In this document: in pieces, positions 1-8,592 of the stretch
Layout: the number at the start of each line of letters is the position of its first letter
How positions within the stretch are numbered: position 1 is the stretch's first letter
Assembly (NCBI GenBank): GCA_903875135.1
Contig: CAIQUZ010000097.1
Location: 1 to 39,030, forward strand
Length of the DNA: 39,030 bases
Reading direction: 5' to 3'
From: an uncultured beta proteobacterium
GTDB taxonomy: Bacteria > Pseudomonadota > Gammaproteobacteria > Burkholderiales > Burkholderiaceae
Notes under the pieces: model-generated
Databases searched by the model: none
What the model saw: the letters and a program-made list of their open reading frames with translations, nothing else
Told to the model about the DNA's origin: nothing
Position numbers and translations under genes: made by a program

Positions 1-1587
1 AAAGAAGCGATTACTAAACCACTACTGCATCTTTGGTCCTTGGGTGTTGAGGAACAGTTCTATCTTGTTTGGCCATTAATCCTCGCCATTGGTTGGAAAA
101 TATTTAAACCTAAAATATCTTTTGTCTTATCTTTGACGGTTGTATTATTACTGGCATCTTTAGCTTGGAGCTATTACCAAATTGCCCATCACCCCGTAGC
201 CGATTTTTATTCGCCGATTTCAAGATTTTGGGAGCTGGCCATTGGGGGATGTCTTGCAATCCGGTCTTTTCAACTCAATCATACGCAATATCAACACCCT
301 GTTTTTGAATTTGTTGGGACTTTACTGTTAGCCTACGGTTTATTTGGCCTTGACTCGCAAATGGCCTACCCAGGGATGTGGGCTCTGATACCGTGCCTTG
401 CGAGTGTCATGATCATTTACTCTTCTGGAGCTCCTTTAACTCCCTTGGGATATATCGCTCAACACCCAGTGATGGTGTTTATTGGACTTATTAGTTACCC
501 CTTGTACTTGTGGCATTGGCCTTTACTATCCTTTGCCCGGATACTTGAGGGGGATGTTATCTCAGATATCTATAAACTAGCTCTGTTGGTTCTATCCTTT
601 GGTTTGGCTTGGTTAACCTACCGCTTTATTGAGATACCCATCAGGGCTTCGAAGGGCAGCAGAACAGCTTTGGTTCTTCTTTTATGTATGCTTTTAGCAA
701 TGGGGTTTGGTGTTGTTCTGCGTAAAAAGGATGGCTTTAAACATCGGCATGCTAACGCACTGTCTGCCGATGTCAGTACGATGGTAGTGGGAGAATTTCG
801 AGATCAAATATTACGTCCCTGCCAACTCGCTCTTGAGATTTCATCTGAATTAGATTGCTTTGCCGATCGTCGTGAACCGATTCAATACGCATTATTAGGT
901 GATAGTAAAGCTGAGGCACTTTTTTACGGACTAACGACAGTCTCTTCGAATAAGGGTCATTGGTTATTGGTCGATGGTGTCCACCCTGTTCCTCTGGGAT
1001 CAAATGAAAATAATGCTGCCATCGCAAAGGTTGTGCAAGTGTTCAAAGCTGTTAGCCAAACGCCATCTATCCAAGTGGTGGCGATTGCCAATACCATGTC
1101 GGGTCTTTTTCCAATCAACACAAAAACCGGACTCATTCTTCCAGGATCAAACGCCACCGAACAATTGAGCATTTGGAGCGAACAAATACAAGCGCTGGAG
1201 TCGGCCGGCAAAAAAGTCGTCGTCATCATTGATAACCCAATTTTCCCTGACCCCACTAGCTGTATTCGTGGGGGATTAACGCCATCGACATTACTAAATC
1301 GAGTTTTTACGAGAAAGGCAAATCCTTATTGCTCCATTGCCTACGATCAATTTTTAGAAGGTACTCAGCTCTATCGTGATTGGCTAAAAGAACTGCAAAA
1401 AAGTCATCCTCACCTTGTTGTCTTTGATACATCACCCTTTTTATGTGATGTAAAAAATAACCTTTGTAGTATTACCGAAGGTGATCAATTTCTATATAGC
1501 TACAGTAATCATATTTCTGATTATGCCGCCAAGAAGATTGGTAAAGCCCTCACGCCATTGGTGGATAATTTGGCTAAAAAACAATAA
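1..1587 (+). CDS. Acyltransferase-3 family membrane protein with C-terminal SGNH domain (5' partial)
   Basis: The reading frame is open at base 1, so the N-terminus is outside the window; the TTG at 40 is an internal Leu codon, not a start. The first residues (KPLLHLWSLGVEEQFYLVWP) are the hallmark of OafA/YrhL-type acyltransferase-3 proteins, which move acetyl or other acyl groups across the inner membrane onto O-antigen or other surface glycans. About seven hydrophobic segments follow up to about residue 240, counted from base 1. A soluble periplasmic SGNH-hydrolase-like domain comes next, with a nucleophile block reading GDSKAEA instead of the usual GDSHA, and a C-terminal NHIS block. The Asp normally two or three residues before that His is not seen. 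The substrate cannot be told from sequence. The downstream bioB gene is on the same strand after 48 bases and is functionally unrelated. Confidence 0.88.
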   Translation, partial: KEAITKPLLHLWSLGVEEQFYLVWPLILAIGWKIFKPKISFVLSLTVVLLLASLAWSYYQIAHHPVADFYSPISRFWELAIGGCLAIRSFQLNHTQYQHPVFEFVGTLLLAYGLFGLDSQMAYPGMWALIPCLASVMIIYSSGAPLTPLGYIAQHPVMVFIGLISYPLYLWHWPLLSFARILEGDVISDIYKLALLVLSFGLAWLTYRFIEIPIRASKGSRTALVLLLCMLLAMGFGVVLRKKDGFKHRHANALSADVSTMVVGEFRDQILRPCQLALEISSELDCFADRREPIQYALLGDSKAEALFYGLTTVSSNKGHWLLVDGVHPVPLGSNENNAAIAKVVQVFKAVSQTPSIQVVAIANTMSGLFPINTKTGLILPGSNATEQLSIWSEQIQALESAGKKVVVIIDNPIFPDPTSCIRGGLTPSTLLNRVFTRKANPYCSIAYDQFLEGTQLYRDWLKELQKSHPHLVVFDTSPFLCDVKNNLCSITEGDQFLYSYSNHISDYAAKKIGKALTPLVDNLAKKQ

Positions 1588-1635
1588 TTGATTGAAATGC
1601 TGCTCTTTTCCTTAAAATATCAGTATATTTACTAG

Positions 1636-2616
1636 ATGAACCCTATGACACAACAAATGAACTCCTGGTCAGTTTCACAAGTCGCAGCACTTTACGATTT
1701 GTCGTTTCCAACATTAATGGCTCGCGCGGCACAAGTTCACGATGAGTATTTTCCTGACGGGGATATTGAACTTGCGACGCTACTTTCAATTAAAACAGGT
1801 GGATGCCCCGAGGACTGCTCTTATTGCCCCCAAGCGGCAAGATATAACACCGGCATTGAAGCGACGAAATTGATGGATCTCGAAGAAGTGCTTGAGGCTG
1901 CAAAAGCGGCTAAAGCTGCGGGATCTAATCGTTTTTGTATGGGCGCAGCTTGGCGCGAACCTAAAGATCGTGATATTGAAAAAGTAGCCGTCATGATTCG
2001 AGAAGTTAAAGCCCTGGGCCTAGAGACCTGCGCGACCTTAGGGATGTTAGAAGCGCAACAAGCACAAGCATTAAGTGATGCAGGACTTGATTTTTATAAT
2101 CACAATTTGGATTCGAGCGAAGACTTTTATGGTACGGTCATTAAAACGAGAGAGTTTCAAGACCGTATTGATACCTTAACTCATGTTCGTCATAGCGGCA
2201 TGTCCGTATGTTGTGGTGGCATTATTGGTATGGGAGAGTCGCGCCGTCAACGTGCTGCTCTGATTTCACGTCTGGCCAACCTTTCGCCGTATCCCGAATC
2301 AGTTCCCATCAATCATCTAGTCCCTGTCGCAGGAACACCGCTAGCAGATCAGCCCCCTTTAGATCCTCTCGAATTTGTGAGAACTATCGCCGTAGCAAGA
2401 ATTACGATGCCAAAGGCGCGTGTCAGGCTTTCAGCTGGACGACAGGAGTTGGGTCGCTCCGTGCAAGCCATGTGTTTTATGGCTGGCGCCAACTCGATAT
2501 TTTATGGTGATAAATTACTAACGACCAATAATCCAGAAGCACAAGCAGACCTTGATCTCCTGCGCGAGCTTGGCCTCAAAATCAAAGTTAATCAAACCAC
2601 TGAAGTCGCCGTTTAA
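1636..2616 (+). CDS. bioB: Biotin synthase
   Basis: BioB is a radical-SAM enzyme that inserts sulfur into dethiobiotin, the last step of biotin synthesis. The 326-residue length is normal. The radical-SAM cluster motif CxxxCxxC is at Cys57, Cys61 and Cys64 ([12 protein letters not shown]). Other family blocks are visible: YNHNLDSS, the [11 protein letters not shown] stretch, and the late RLSAGR block. Two ATG codons lie close together (1636 and 1645) and no strong Shine-Dalgarno sequence precedes either, so the exact start is uncertain by three residues. No other bio gene is in the window, so bioB stands alone here. Its stop codon directly abuts the stop codon of the convergent gene at 2617. 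Confidence 0.97.
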   Translation: MNPMTQQMNSWSVSQVAALYDLSFPTLMARAAQVHDEYFPDGDIELATLLSIKTGGCPEDCSYCPQAARYNTGIEATKLMDLEEVLEAAKAAKAAGSNRFCMGAAWREPKDRDIEKVAVMIREVKALGLETCATLGMLEAQQAQALSDAGLDFYNHNLDSSEDFYGTVIKTREFQDRIDTLTHVRHSGMSVCCGGIIGMGESRRQRAALISRLANLSPYPESVPINHLVPVAGTPLADQPPLDPLEFVRTIAVARITMPKARVRLSAGRQELGRSVQAMCFMAGANSIFYGDKLLTTNNPEAQADLDLLRELGLKIKVNQTTEVAV

Positions 2617-2631
2617 TTACAGTACCTGTAA
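2617..2631. repeat. Short perfect hairpin at the bioB / oxidoreductase stop codons
   Basis: A 6-bp perfect inverted repeat (TTACAG, loop TAC, CTGTAA) begins directly after the bioB stop codon and covers the last codons and stop of the convergent minus-strand gene. There is no clean T-run on either side, so terminator function is only a weak guess. Confidence 0.35.
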
Positions 2632-3615
2632 CATGATTTTGCCAATGTGCGCACTACTTTCCATCCGCTCATGCGCTTGAACAACGTTCGCTAATGGATA
2701 AACAGAATCAATGACTGGTAAACATTGACCTTGTTCTAATAAAGGCCAAACATGCTGCTGGAGATCTTTGGCAATTTGTTCTTTCTGTTGATCACTTCTT
2801 GGACGAAGTGTCGCCCCTGTGTAGGTAAGTCTTTTGCGCATGATCATCTGCACATCTAAAGCCGCTTTACTTCCCTCTAAAAAAGCAACTTGCAACAAAC
2901 GACCATCCATGGCTAAGGAATTGATGTTGCGTTGTATATAAGATCCTCCCACCATATCTAAAATGACATCCACACCTTTTTTATTGGTAATAGTTTGTAC
3001 ACGTTCGACAAAATCTTCTTCTTTGTAATTAAAAACATGGTCAGCATTTAATTGTTCACAAGCGCTTTTTTTATCAGCATTTCCGACAGTGGTCATGACG
3101 ATGGCTCCGAAGGCTTTCGCTAACTGAATCGCCGTAATGCCTATCCCACTCGAGCCCCCATGAATTAATATCGTTTCTTTAGGCTGAAGATGTCCCATGT
3201 CGAATAAGTTCGACCACACTGTAAAATAATTTTCAGGGATTGCCGCTGCTTGCAACATCGATAAACCCTTAGGAATCGGCAAACAACTCCCTGCGTGTGC
3301 AACACAAAACTCTGCATAAGCCCCTCCAGGTGTTAACGCGCAAACTTGTTCTCCTACTTGATATTTCGTTACCTGCTCACCAACGGCGACAATCTCACCC
3401 GCAACCTCTAAACCCAAATATAGGGAGGCTCCAGGGGGTGGTGGATAAGAGCCTGAACGTTGAAAAACATCAGGTCGATTGACACCCGCAACATGCACTT
3501 GAATTAAGACCTGATTTTCCTTTGGAATCGGTAAAGCGACGTGAGCGATGCTCATGACATTTGCTGGCCCACCGTCTCCATGTACGACAACATTCATGGT
3601 GTTTTTCATGTTCAT
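2617..3615 (-). CDS. Zinc-independent quinone oxidoreductase / MDR-family NAD(P)H dehydrogenase
   Basis: This 332-residue protein belongs to the medium-chain dehydrogenase/reductase superfamily, in the quinone oxidoreductase (QOR/PIG3) branch. These are cytosolic NADPH-dependent enzymes that reduce quinones or alpha,beta-unsaturated carbonyls. An N-terminal GroES-like domain carries the NRPD block (VAGVNRPDVFQRSG). A Rossmann domain follows with the nucleotide-binding loop HGGSSGIGITAIQLAK. The structural and catalytic zinc cysteines of true alcohol dehydrogenases are absent, as expected for this branch. The start at 3615 has only a weak AAAGAAAG sequence upstream, and Met codons at residues 3 and 7 are alternatives. 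It lies 52 bases downstream of the aminotransferase gene on the same strand and may be co-transcribed with it. The natural substrate is unknown. Confidence 0.88.
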   Translation of the reverse strand: MNMKNTMNVVVHGDGGPANVMSIAHVALPIPKENQVLIQVHVAGVNRPDVFQRSGSYPPPPGASLYLGLEVAGEIVAVGEQVTKYQVGEQVCALTPGGAYAEFCVAHAGSCLPIPKGLSMLQAAAIPENYFTVWSNLFDMGHLQPKETILIHGGSSGIGITAIQLAKAFGAIVMTTVGNADKKSACEQLNADHVFNYKEEDFVERVQTITNKKGVDVILDMVGGSYIQRNINSLAMDGRLLQVAFLEGSKAALDVQMIMRKRLTYTGATLRPRSDQQKEQIAKDLQQHVWPLLEQGQCLPVIDSVYPLANVVQAHERMESSAHIGKIMLQVL

Positions 3616-3667
3616 TTTCTTTCTTTAAATACTATCTATCCATTATTTTTAGACGGAATCACTACTT

Positions 3668-4855
3668 TTAAAGTCTTTGTAAGCGCTCAATAGCACTTTG
3701 CAATGTGCTTTCTTTTTTGGCAAAACAAAAGCGAATCACATTGGAGTTTTGAGCGTCATGATAAAAAGCAGATACCGGTATTGCCGCAACTTTTAACTCG
3801 GAGGTTAACCATTGGCAAAAATCGGACTCATTCAGTCGAGCTTCTGGAATCTTTAATTGGGAATAATCAACACATTGAAAATACGTGCCTTGCGATGGTA
3901 AAAATGAGAAGCCCGTTTTAGCAATACCCGCCTTAAAGAAATCTCTTTTTTGTTGGTAAAAGTTGGAAAGGCCTGTATACGCCTCTGGGAAATCTAAATA
4001 ACTAGCCAAGCCATGTTGCATGGGCGTATTGACCGTGAAGACATTAAATTGATGCACCTTTCTGAATTCAGCCATCAGTGCTTGAGGTGCGCAGACGTAA
4101 CCCACTTTCCAACCCGTGACATGAAAGGTCTTACCAAAGCTGGAAATAATAAAACTACGTTTCACCAATTCTGGATGGCTCGCAGCACTTTGATGAAAAG
4201 ATTGATCAAAAACCATATGTTCATACACTTCATCACTACAGATAATGGCGCTCGTGTTTTTTACTAAATCAGCCAAACGATCTAAATCTTCTGCCTGCCA
4301 AACCATTCCCGTTGGATTATGAGGGGAATTAATCATGATTAGGCGAGTTTTGGTACTAATGGCTTTTGCTAATTCATCCCAAGGTAATTCATAGCGCTCA
4401 ACAATTCCCTGATTATTTTTACGAGCCATCATTTTGATTGGAATGACTTTACCCCCTGCCATATCGATGGCTGGAATATAAGAGTCATACACCGGTTCAA
4501 TCACGATGACCTCTTCGTTCGGGCGCACCACAGCTAATACCACTGTCAAAATCGCTTGAGTCGCACCTGCTGTAATGGTAATTTCATGTTCTGGGCTGTA
4601 CTCCTTGCCATATAAAAACTTTACTTTTTCAGCGACCTTTTTTCTCAACTCCGGTATACCTGCCATTGGCGGGTATTGGTTTTGATCTTTTCTCATGGCA
4701 TCATTTACAGCATCTAATAGATGTGGGTCACAAGAAAAGTCAGGAAAACCTTGCCCCAAGTTAATCGCTTGATGTTCATTTGCGAGTGCAGACATGACCG
4801 TAAAGATTGTCGTTCCCACGTTCGGAAATTTTGTTGTTAAAAGTTCTTGAGGCAA
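3668..4855 (-). CDS. Class I/II PLP-dependent aminotransferase (methionine/kynurenine aminotransferase type)
   Basis: This 395-residue cytosolic enzyme transfers an amino group between an amino acid and a 2-oxo acid using pyridoxal phosphate. Visible fold-type I landmarks are the INLGQGFPDF block near the N-terminus, SPHNPTG at 177-183, the SDEVYEH block with the PLP-pyridine Asp208, and the Schiff-base lysine Lys242 in SSFGKTFHVTGWKVGY. The sequence style matches the YbdL methionine aminotransferase and kynurenine aminotransferase/glutamine transaminase K branch rather than AspC; this is a family-level judgement and the substrate is inferred. The start is TTG at 4855, supported by a perfect AAGGAG six bases upstream. 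The gene diverges from an MFS transporter gene and lies near a methionine synthase-like gene, which fits but does not prove a methionine-related role. Confidence 0.9.
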   Translation of the reverse strand: MPQELLTTKFPNVGTTIFTVMSALANEHQAINLGQGFPDFSCDPHLLDAVNDAMRKDQNQYPPMAGIPELRKKVAEKVKFLYGKEYSPEHEITITAGATQAILTVVLAVVRPNEEVIVIEPVYDSYIPAIDMAGGKVIPIKMMARKNNQGIVERYELPWDELAKAISTKTRLIMINSPHNPTGMVWQAEDLDRLADLVKNTSAIICSDEVYEHMVFDQSFHQSAASHPELVKRSFIISSFGKTFHVTGWKVGYVCAPQALMAEFRKVHQFNVFTVNTPMQHGLASYLDFPEAYTGLSNFYQQKRDFFKAGIAKTGFSFLPSQGTYFQCVDYSQLKIPEARLNESDFCQWLTSELKVAAIPVSAFYHDAQNSNVIRFCFAKKESTLQSAIERLQRL

Positions 4856-4861
4856 AGCAAT

Positions 4862-4867
4862 CTCCTT
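4862..4867 (-). promoter_or_regulatory. Shine-Dalgarno site that fixes the TTG start of the aminotransferase
   Basis: On the minus strand AAGGAG lies six bases before the TTG at 4855. It is a perfect ribosome-binding site and supports the rare TTG start. Confidence 0.75.
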
Positions 4868-4958
4868 GGTAGGTTAACCTTATTAATGACTTATTTTCTC
4901 ATGAATGTCCTTCTCACAATTCAAGCTCGCCTAAAGCTTGGTGATTGCCTGTCGATCT

Positions 4959-4973
4959 TCGTTACAATAACGA
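4959..4973. repeat. Palindrome just upstream of the MFS transporter gene
   Basis: TCGTTA-CAA-TAACGA is a perfect 6-bp inverted repeat ending nine bases before the MFS start codon, inside the 127-base divergent promoter region 4856-4982. It contains a TACAAT hexamer that could be a -10 element. It could be an operator half-site pair or a small mRNA hairpin. No regulator gene is adjacent. Confidence 0.35.
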
Positions 4974-4982
4974 CGAGACAAT

Positions 4983-6275
4983 ATGAATAATCATTCTTCG
5001 CAATCATCCCTTTACCCCATTCAAGGATGGTTAGCCGTTCGAATTTTTTGTTGTTTTGCCCTTGCTTATTTACTATCGTATGGTCTTAGAGCCATCAACG
5101 CTGTGATTGCGCCATCATTAATGGCAGATTTAAATATCAATAATTCCACCCTAGGTGCAATGTCATCCGCCTACTTTATTGGTTTTTTCGTGATGCAGTT
5201 TCCACTTGGGCATTGGTTAGATAAACATGGCTCTAGAAAGTCAGAAAGTATCTTATTAATTTTTTCTGTTTTGGGTGCCGCCATTTTTGCTATGGCCGAT
5301 CAAGTGATGTTTTTAGCTATTGGACGAGGCCTTATTGGAGTTGGGGTGTCTGCATGCCTGATGAGCGCTTTTACCTATTATGGTCGTTGGTTTAAACCAG
5401 AAGTTCAAGGCTCTCTTGCCTCTGGAATGCTCATGTGCGGAACCGCGGGCGCAATGCTCATGAGTGTCCCTGTGCAAATGGCCTTGCCGAGTATTGGTTG
5501 GCGGGGTGTTTTTTGGGTTATGGTGGGGCTATTAGCCCTATCTGTTTTAGCGATCCGTTTTGGCATACCTAGCACGACTGACCCGGCACCAGTCTTGCAA
5601 AAAAAGATGAAAGAGTCTGATCTTTTTGGCTGGCTAAAAGCTTACTACCCTATTTTAAAAAGCGGTACATTTTTACAAGTAATGCCCATGGGTATCTTTA
5701 ATCAAGGAGGGTTTTATGCTATTCAAACTCTTTGGTTAGGAGCCTGGTTTAAAGACCTGATTCACCTTCGAGGTGATGAAGTTGCAAATCATTTATTGAT
5801 CTTTAATTTAATCTTGTTATTGGGGTATGGGGTGAATATTTTCTTGGTGAGATTCCTCAATAAAAAAGGTATCAGCACCTATAACTACGCAGGAATTTTA
5901 AGTGGTATCGCCATATTGATGCAAATTTTGGCACTTTTTGTACCGAATCAATATGCGGCGATTTGCTTATTTATGTTTGGACTTGCGTCAACATCATTTA
6001 TCTTGGCGCAATCATTATTTATTCAAAATTTTCCACGATCCATTGCTGGAAAAGCTAGCACCTCATTTAATATGCTCATCTTTAGCGGGGCTATCGTTAC
6101 GCAATGGGGGATTGGGGTATTAATTGATGTATTTATGTCACATGGACTCATCAAGGCAGAGGCTCTCCAACTTGCCTTATATGTCATGCTAGCCCTCCAA
6201 CTCGGCGCTTATATTTGGATGTGGTTAGCCCCAAAAGTGCTTAACCCTGCTAGCTTTATCCTTCCTAGCAAATAA
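4983..6275 (+). CDS. Major facilitator superfamily transporter
   Basis: This 430-residue inner-membrane protein has about twelve hydrophobic segments, the length and shape of a standard MFS secondary transporter. The cytoplasmic loop between TM2 and TM3 carries a motif-A-like stretch (GHWLDKHGSRKSES). A polar loop near residues 200-220 separates the two six-helix halves. The style recalls the nitrate/nitrite, sugar-phosphate or organic-anion branch of MFS carriers, but I cannot name the substrate. It starts at ATG 4983 with only a weak GAG upstream. It diverges from the aminotransferase gene and converges on the methionine synthase-like gene with a 14-base gap, so amino acids or 2-oxo acids are possible cargo; this is inference from context only. 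Confidence 0.87.
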   Translation: MNNHSSQSSLYPIQGWLAVRIFCCFALAYLLSYGLRAINAVIAPSLMADLNINNSTLGAMSSAYFIGFFVMQFPLGHWLDKHGSRKSESILLIFSVLGAAIFAMADQVMFLAIGRGLIGVGVSACLMSAFTYYGRWFKPEVQGSLASGMLMCGTAGAMLMSVPVQMALPSIGWRGVFWVMVGLLALSVLAIRFGIPSTTDPAPVLQKKMKESDLFGWLKAYYPILKSGTFLQVMPMGIFNQGGFYAIQTLWLGAWFKDLIHLRGDEVANHLLIFNLILLLGYGVNIFLVRFLNKKGISTYNYAGILSGIAILMQILALFVPNQYAAICLFMFGLASTSFILAQSLFIQNFPRSIAGKASTSFNMLIFSGAIVTQWGIGVLIDVFMSHGLIKAEALQLALYVMLALQLGAYIWMWLAPKVLNPASFILPSK

Positions 6276-6289
6276 AACTGGAGCGTGTA

Positions 6290-7315
6290 TTAACCGAGCT
6301 CTTTGCTCAATAAGTCCGCTCCTGCCACCAAAGCTTGTAATTTTGCAGTCGCAATGTCTCTGGGCAAAGGGACCATACCACAATTAGTGCAGCCTTGAAT
6401 ATGCTCGATATCCGCATACTTCATCGCCTCTCTCAACACATTGGCCACTTGCTGGGGTGTTTCGATTTGATGATTCGCCACATCAATGACGCCAACTAAT
6501 ATTTCTTTTCCTTTTAACAGCCCAATAAATTCCATCGGAACTCTCGAGTTTTGACACTCTAAACTGACCTGCTGAATCTTGCTTTGTGCTAACAATGGAA
6601 ACACCGATTCATACTGTCGCCATTCTTGGCCTAGCGATTCTTTCCATTTGATATTCGCTTCAATGCCATACCCATAACAAATATGCACCGCTGTCTTACA
6701 TGTCAAATCCTGCGCCGCACGCTCTAAGGTTTTGACACCCCAATCTCGCACGTCGTCAAAGAAAACATTAAAGGCCGGCTCATCGAATTGAATCACATCA
6801 ACGCCAACAGCCGCTAAGTCTTTTGCCTCTTCATTTAAAATTTCTGCAAATGCCCAGGCTAATTTTTCACGGCTATGATAATAATCGTCGTATATCGTAT
6901 CGATCATTGTCATCGGACCGGGTAGAGTGAACTTAATCGGCCCTTTCGTTAAACTACGTAATTTTTTTGCATCTTCCACAAATAAGGGTTTACCACGAAC
7001 AACTTTGTCGGCCAAAACGGGGACCGAAGCGTCGTATCGATTCCTAATTCTGATTGTTTTACGGTTCACAAAATCAACACCACCTAAGCTTTCAATAAAT
7101 GTCGTAACAAAGTGTTGTCTCGTTTGCTCGCCATCGCCAATGATCGTTACCCCAGCTCTCAGCTGATCATCAACGGCTAAGCGCATTGCATCATGCTTTG
7201 CTTGTGCCAAAGCTTCACCCTGTAATTGCCACGGCGCCCAAAGCTTCTCTGGCTCAGCTAACCATGCTGGTTTAGGTAGACTGCCAGCTATTGTCGTTTT
7301 GATTATTTTTGTCAT
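6290..7315 (-). CDS. Stand-alone MetE-type methionine synthase (MesD-like / core-MetE)
   Basis: This 341-residue protein corresponds to only the catalytic C-terminal barrel of cobalamin-independent methionine synthase MetE, which is about 750 residues. The zinc and homocysteine site is intact: His211 and Cys213 in VHICYG, Glu253 in SLEC, and Cys312 in TNCGM. Other barrel blocks are the N-terminal AGSLPKP, the DGEQTRQHF block, LPGPMTM and QFDEPAF. The N-terminal domain that helps full-length MetE use folate is missing. From memory it resembles the MesD family, folate-independent methionine synthases that work with a DUF1852 partner (MesX); I see no such partner here. The expected role is methyl transfer to homocysteine to make methionine, with the methyl donor unknown. 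The start at 7315 is an ATG preceded by AAGAGA. Confidence is high for the superfamily and moderate for MesD. Confidence 0.85.
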   Translation of the reverse strand: MTKIIKTTIAGSLPKPAWLAEPEKLWAPWQLQGEALAQAKHDAMRLAVDDQLRAGVTIIGDGEQTRQHFVTTFIESLGGVDFVNRKTIRIRNRYDASVPVLADKVVRGKPLFVEDAKKLRSLTKGPIKFTLPGPMTMIDTIYDDYYHSREKLAWAFAEILNEEAKDLAAVGVDVIQFDEPAFNVFFDDVRDWGVKTLERAAQDLTCKTAVHICYGYGIEANIKWKESLGQEWRQYESVFPLLAQSKIQQVSLECQNSRVPMEFIGLLKGKEILVGVIDVANHQIETPQQVANVLREAMKYADIEHIQGCTNCGMVPLPRDIATAKLQALVAGADLLSKELG

Positions 7316-7449
7316 AATGTCTCTTATATTTGGGGATATCGAAGTATCATCTTAATATAATTAAATGTAGAGATTTAATTTTTTTGTTTTATCAATTAGA
7401 ACATCTTGGAATAGATGGCTAACCTCATAAAAATATAAAGGAGATTTAT
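7316..7449. promoter_or_regulatory. Divergent, AT-rich promoter region
   Basis: This 134-base gap, the largest in the window, must hold promoters for the minus-strand methionine synthase-like gene and the plus-strand TRAP binding-protein gene. It is strongly AT-rich. I see no convincing -35/-10 pair, riboswitch-like fold or clear operator. A perfect AAGGAG at 7438-7443 lies six bases before the ATG at 7450. Confidence 0.5.
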
Positions 7450-8535
7450 ATGGATCGTCGAAAATTTATCGCTGGTACAGGTGGTGTCGCTGGTATCTTA
7501 GCTGCCAGCACGGCTCCTGCAGTTCATGCACAAAATGCCAATATTCGTTGGCGTCTTGCCTCCAGCTTTCCAAAGGCTCTCGACACGCTGTATGGTGCTG
7601 CGGAAACTTTTGCTAAAAAAGTCGGGGAACTTTCTGGTGGGCGCTTTGTCATCTCGACGCATGCGGCTGGTGAATTAATGCCCGCGTTTGGTGTTGTTGA
7701 CGGCGTTCAAAATGGTGCCGTAGAATGCGCACATACTGCACCGTATTATTTTTACGGAAAAGATCCAACCTTCGCTATTGATTGCTCTATTCCTTTTGGA
7801 TTAAATGCTCGTCAAATGACTTCTTGGATGTATGAAGGTAATGGTCTTAAACTCATGCGTGAATTTTATAGTAACTACAACATCGTCAATTTCCCTTGCG
7901 GTAATACTGGCGTTCAGATGGGTGGTTGGTATCGTAAGGAAATTAAAACCTTGGATGACCTCAAAGGTTTAAAAATGCGTATTTCTAACTTAGCCGGCGA
8001 AGTCATGACGCGCATGGGAGTTGTTCCTCAGTCAATCCCTGGTGGTGAAATTTATCAAGCCCTTGAAAAGGGAACAATTGATGCCGCCGAATGGGTGGGG
8101 CCGTATGATGATCTTAAGCTCGGATTTTATAAAGTCGCAAAAAATTATTATTTCCCAGCTTGGTGGGAAGGCGGCCCGCAACTATCCCTTTATGTCAACA
8201 GTAAAGCGTATGCCGAACTCTCTTCTGAGAATAAAGCGATTATTGAATGCGCTGCGGCTTTTGCTCATACAGATATGCTCGCTAAATATGATGCGCGTAA
8301 TCCAATGGCGCTGAAAGAACTTGTCGCCAACGGTGTGAAATTAAACCGTATTCCAAAACCCTTAATGGATGAGGCATTTAAGCATACTGAAGCTGTATTT
8401 GCTGAATTAAGCGCTAAAAATCCTTCTTGGAGAAAAGTGTTTGCTGATTACAATAATTTCCGCCGCGAAAGTAATCAGTGGTTCAGGTTCGCAGAAGCTG
8501 CCTATGATAACTATATGCAAGGCGTGAAGTTATAA
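7450..8535 (+). CDS. TRAP transporter periplasmic substrate-binding protein (TakP/FcbT1-type)
   Basis: This 361-residue protein is the solute receptor of a TRAP carrier, the sodium-driven type of uptake system. The N-terminus (MDRRKFIAGTGG) has a twin-arginine-like motif, a hydrophobic stretch and a VHA|Q cleavage site around residue 27, so Tat export is likely. The block ending DAAEWVGPYDD, around Glu214 and Trp215, with Arg177 and the upstream GVQMGG, is typical of the TakP branch. TakP binds 2-oxo acids such as pyruvate together with a sodium ion; a 2-oxo or other organic acid is therefore my best guess. The start is firm, with AAGGAG six bases upstream. Its likely permease genes are convergent at 9015-11041 instead of being in the same operon. 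Confidence 0.93.
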   Translation: MDRRKFIAGTGGVAGILAASTAPAVHAQNANIRWRLASSFPKALDTLYGAAETFAKKVGELSGGRFVISTHAAGELMPAFGVVDGVQNGAVECAHTAPYYFYGKDPTFAIDCSIPFGLNARQMTSWMYEGNGLKLMREFYSNYNIVNFPCGNTGVQMGGWYRKEIKTLDDLKGLKMRISNLAGEVMTRMGVVPQSIPGGEIYQALEKGTIDAAEWVGPYDDLKLGFYKVAKNYYFPAWWEGGPQLSLYVNSKAYAELSSENKAIIECAAAFAHTDMLAKYDARNPMALKELVANGVKLNRIPKPLMDEAFKHTEAVFAELSAKNPSWRKVFADYNNFRRESNQWFRFAEAAYDNYMQGVKL

Positions 8536-8559
8536 ACAAATAAGTTGCAACAAAGCACC

Positions 8560-8592
8560 AACACCGAAAGTGAATTATTTATTTTCGGTGTT
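8560..8592 (+). terminator. Rho-independent terminator of the TRAP binding-protein gene
   Basis: AACACCGAAA (8560-8569) pairs perfectly with TTTCGGTGTT (8583-8592), and a T-run extends to 8596. Weaker inner pairs can extend the stem. On the minus strand no T-run follows, so it acts for the plus strand. The right arm and loop are also the last codons and stop of the minus-strand gene ending at 8575. Confidence 0.8.

Noticed and set aside
6267..6307. AGCAAA / TTTGCT with nested GAGC / GCTC at the convergent end of the MFS and methionine synthase-like genes
   Set aside because: The combined stem needs an eight-base bulge and has no T-run, so it is too weak to call a terminator.
7316..7449. Possible riboswitch (SAM or SAH) before the methionine synthase-like gene
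   Set aside because: The leader is short and AT-rich and I see none of the conserved riboswitch core blocks.
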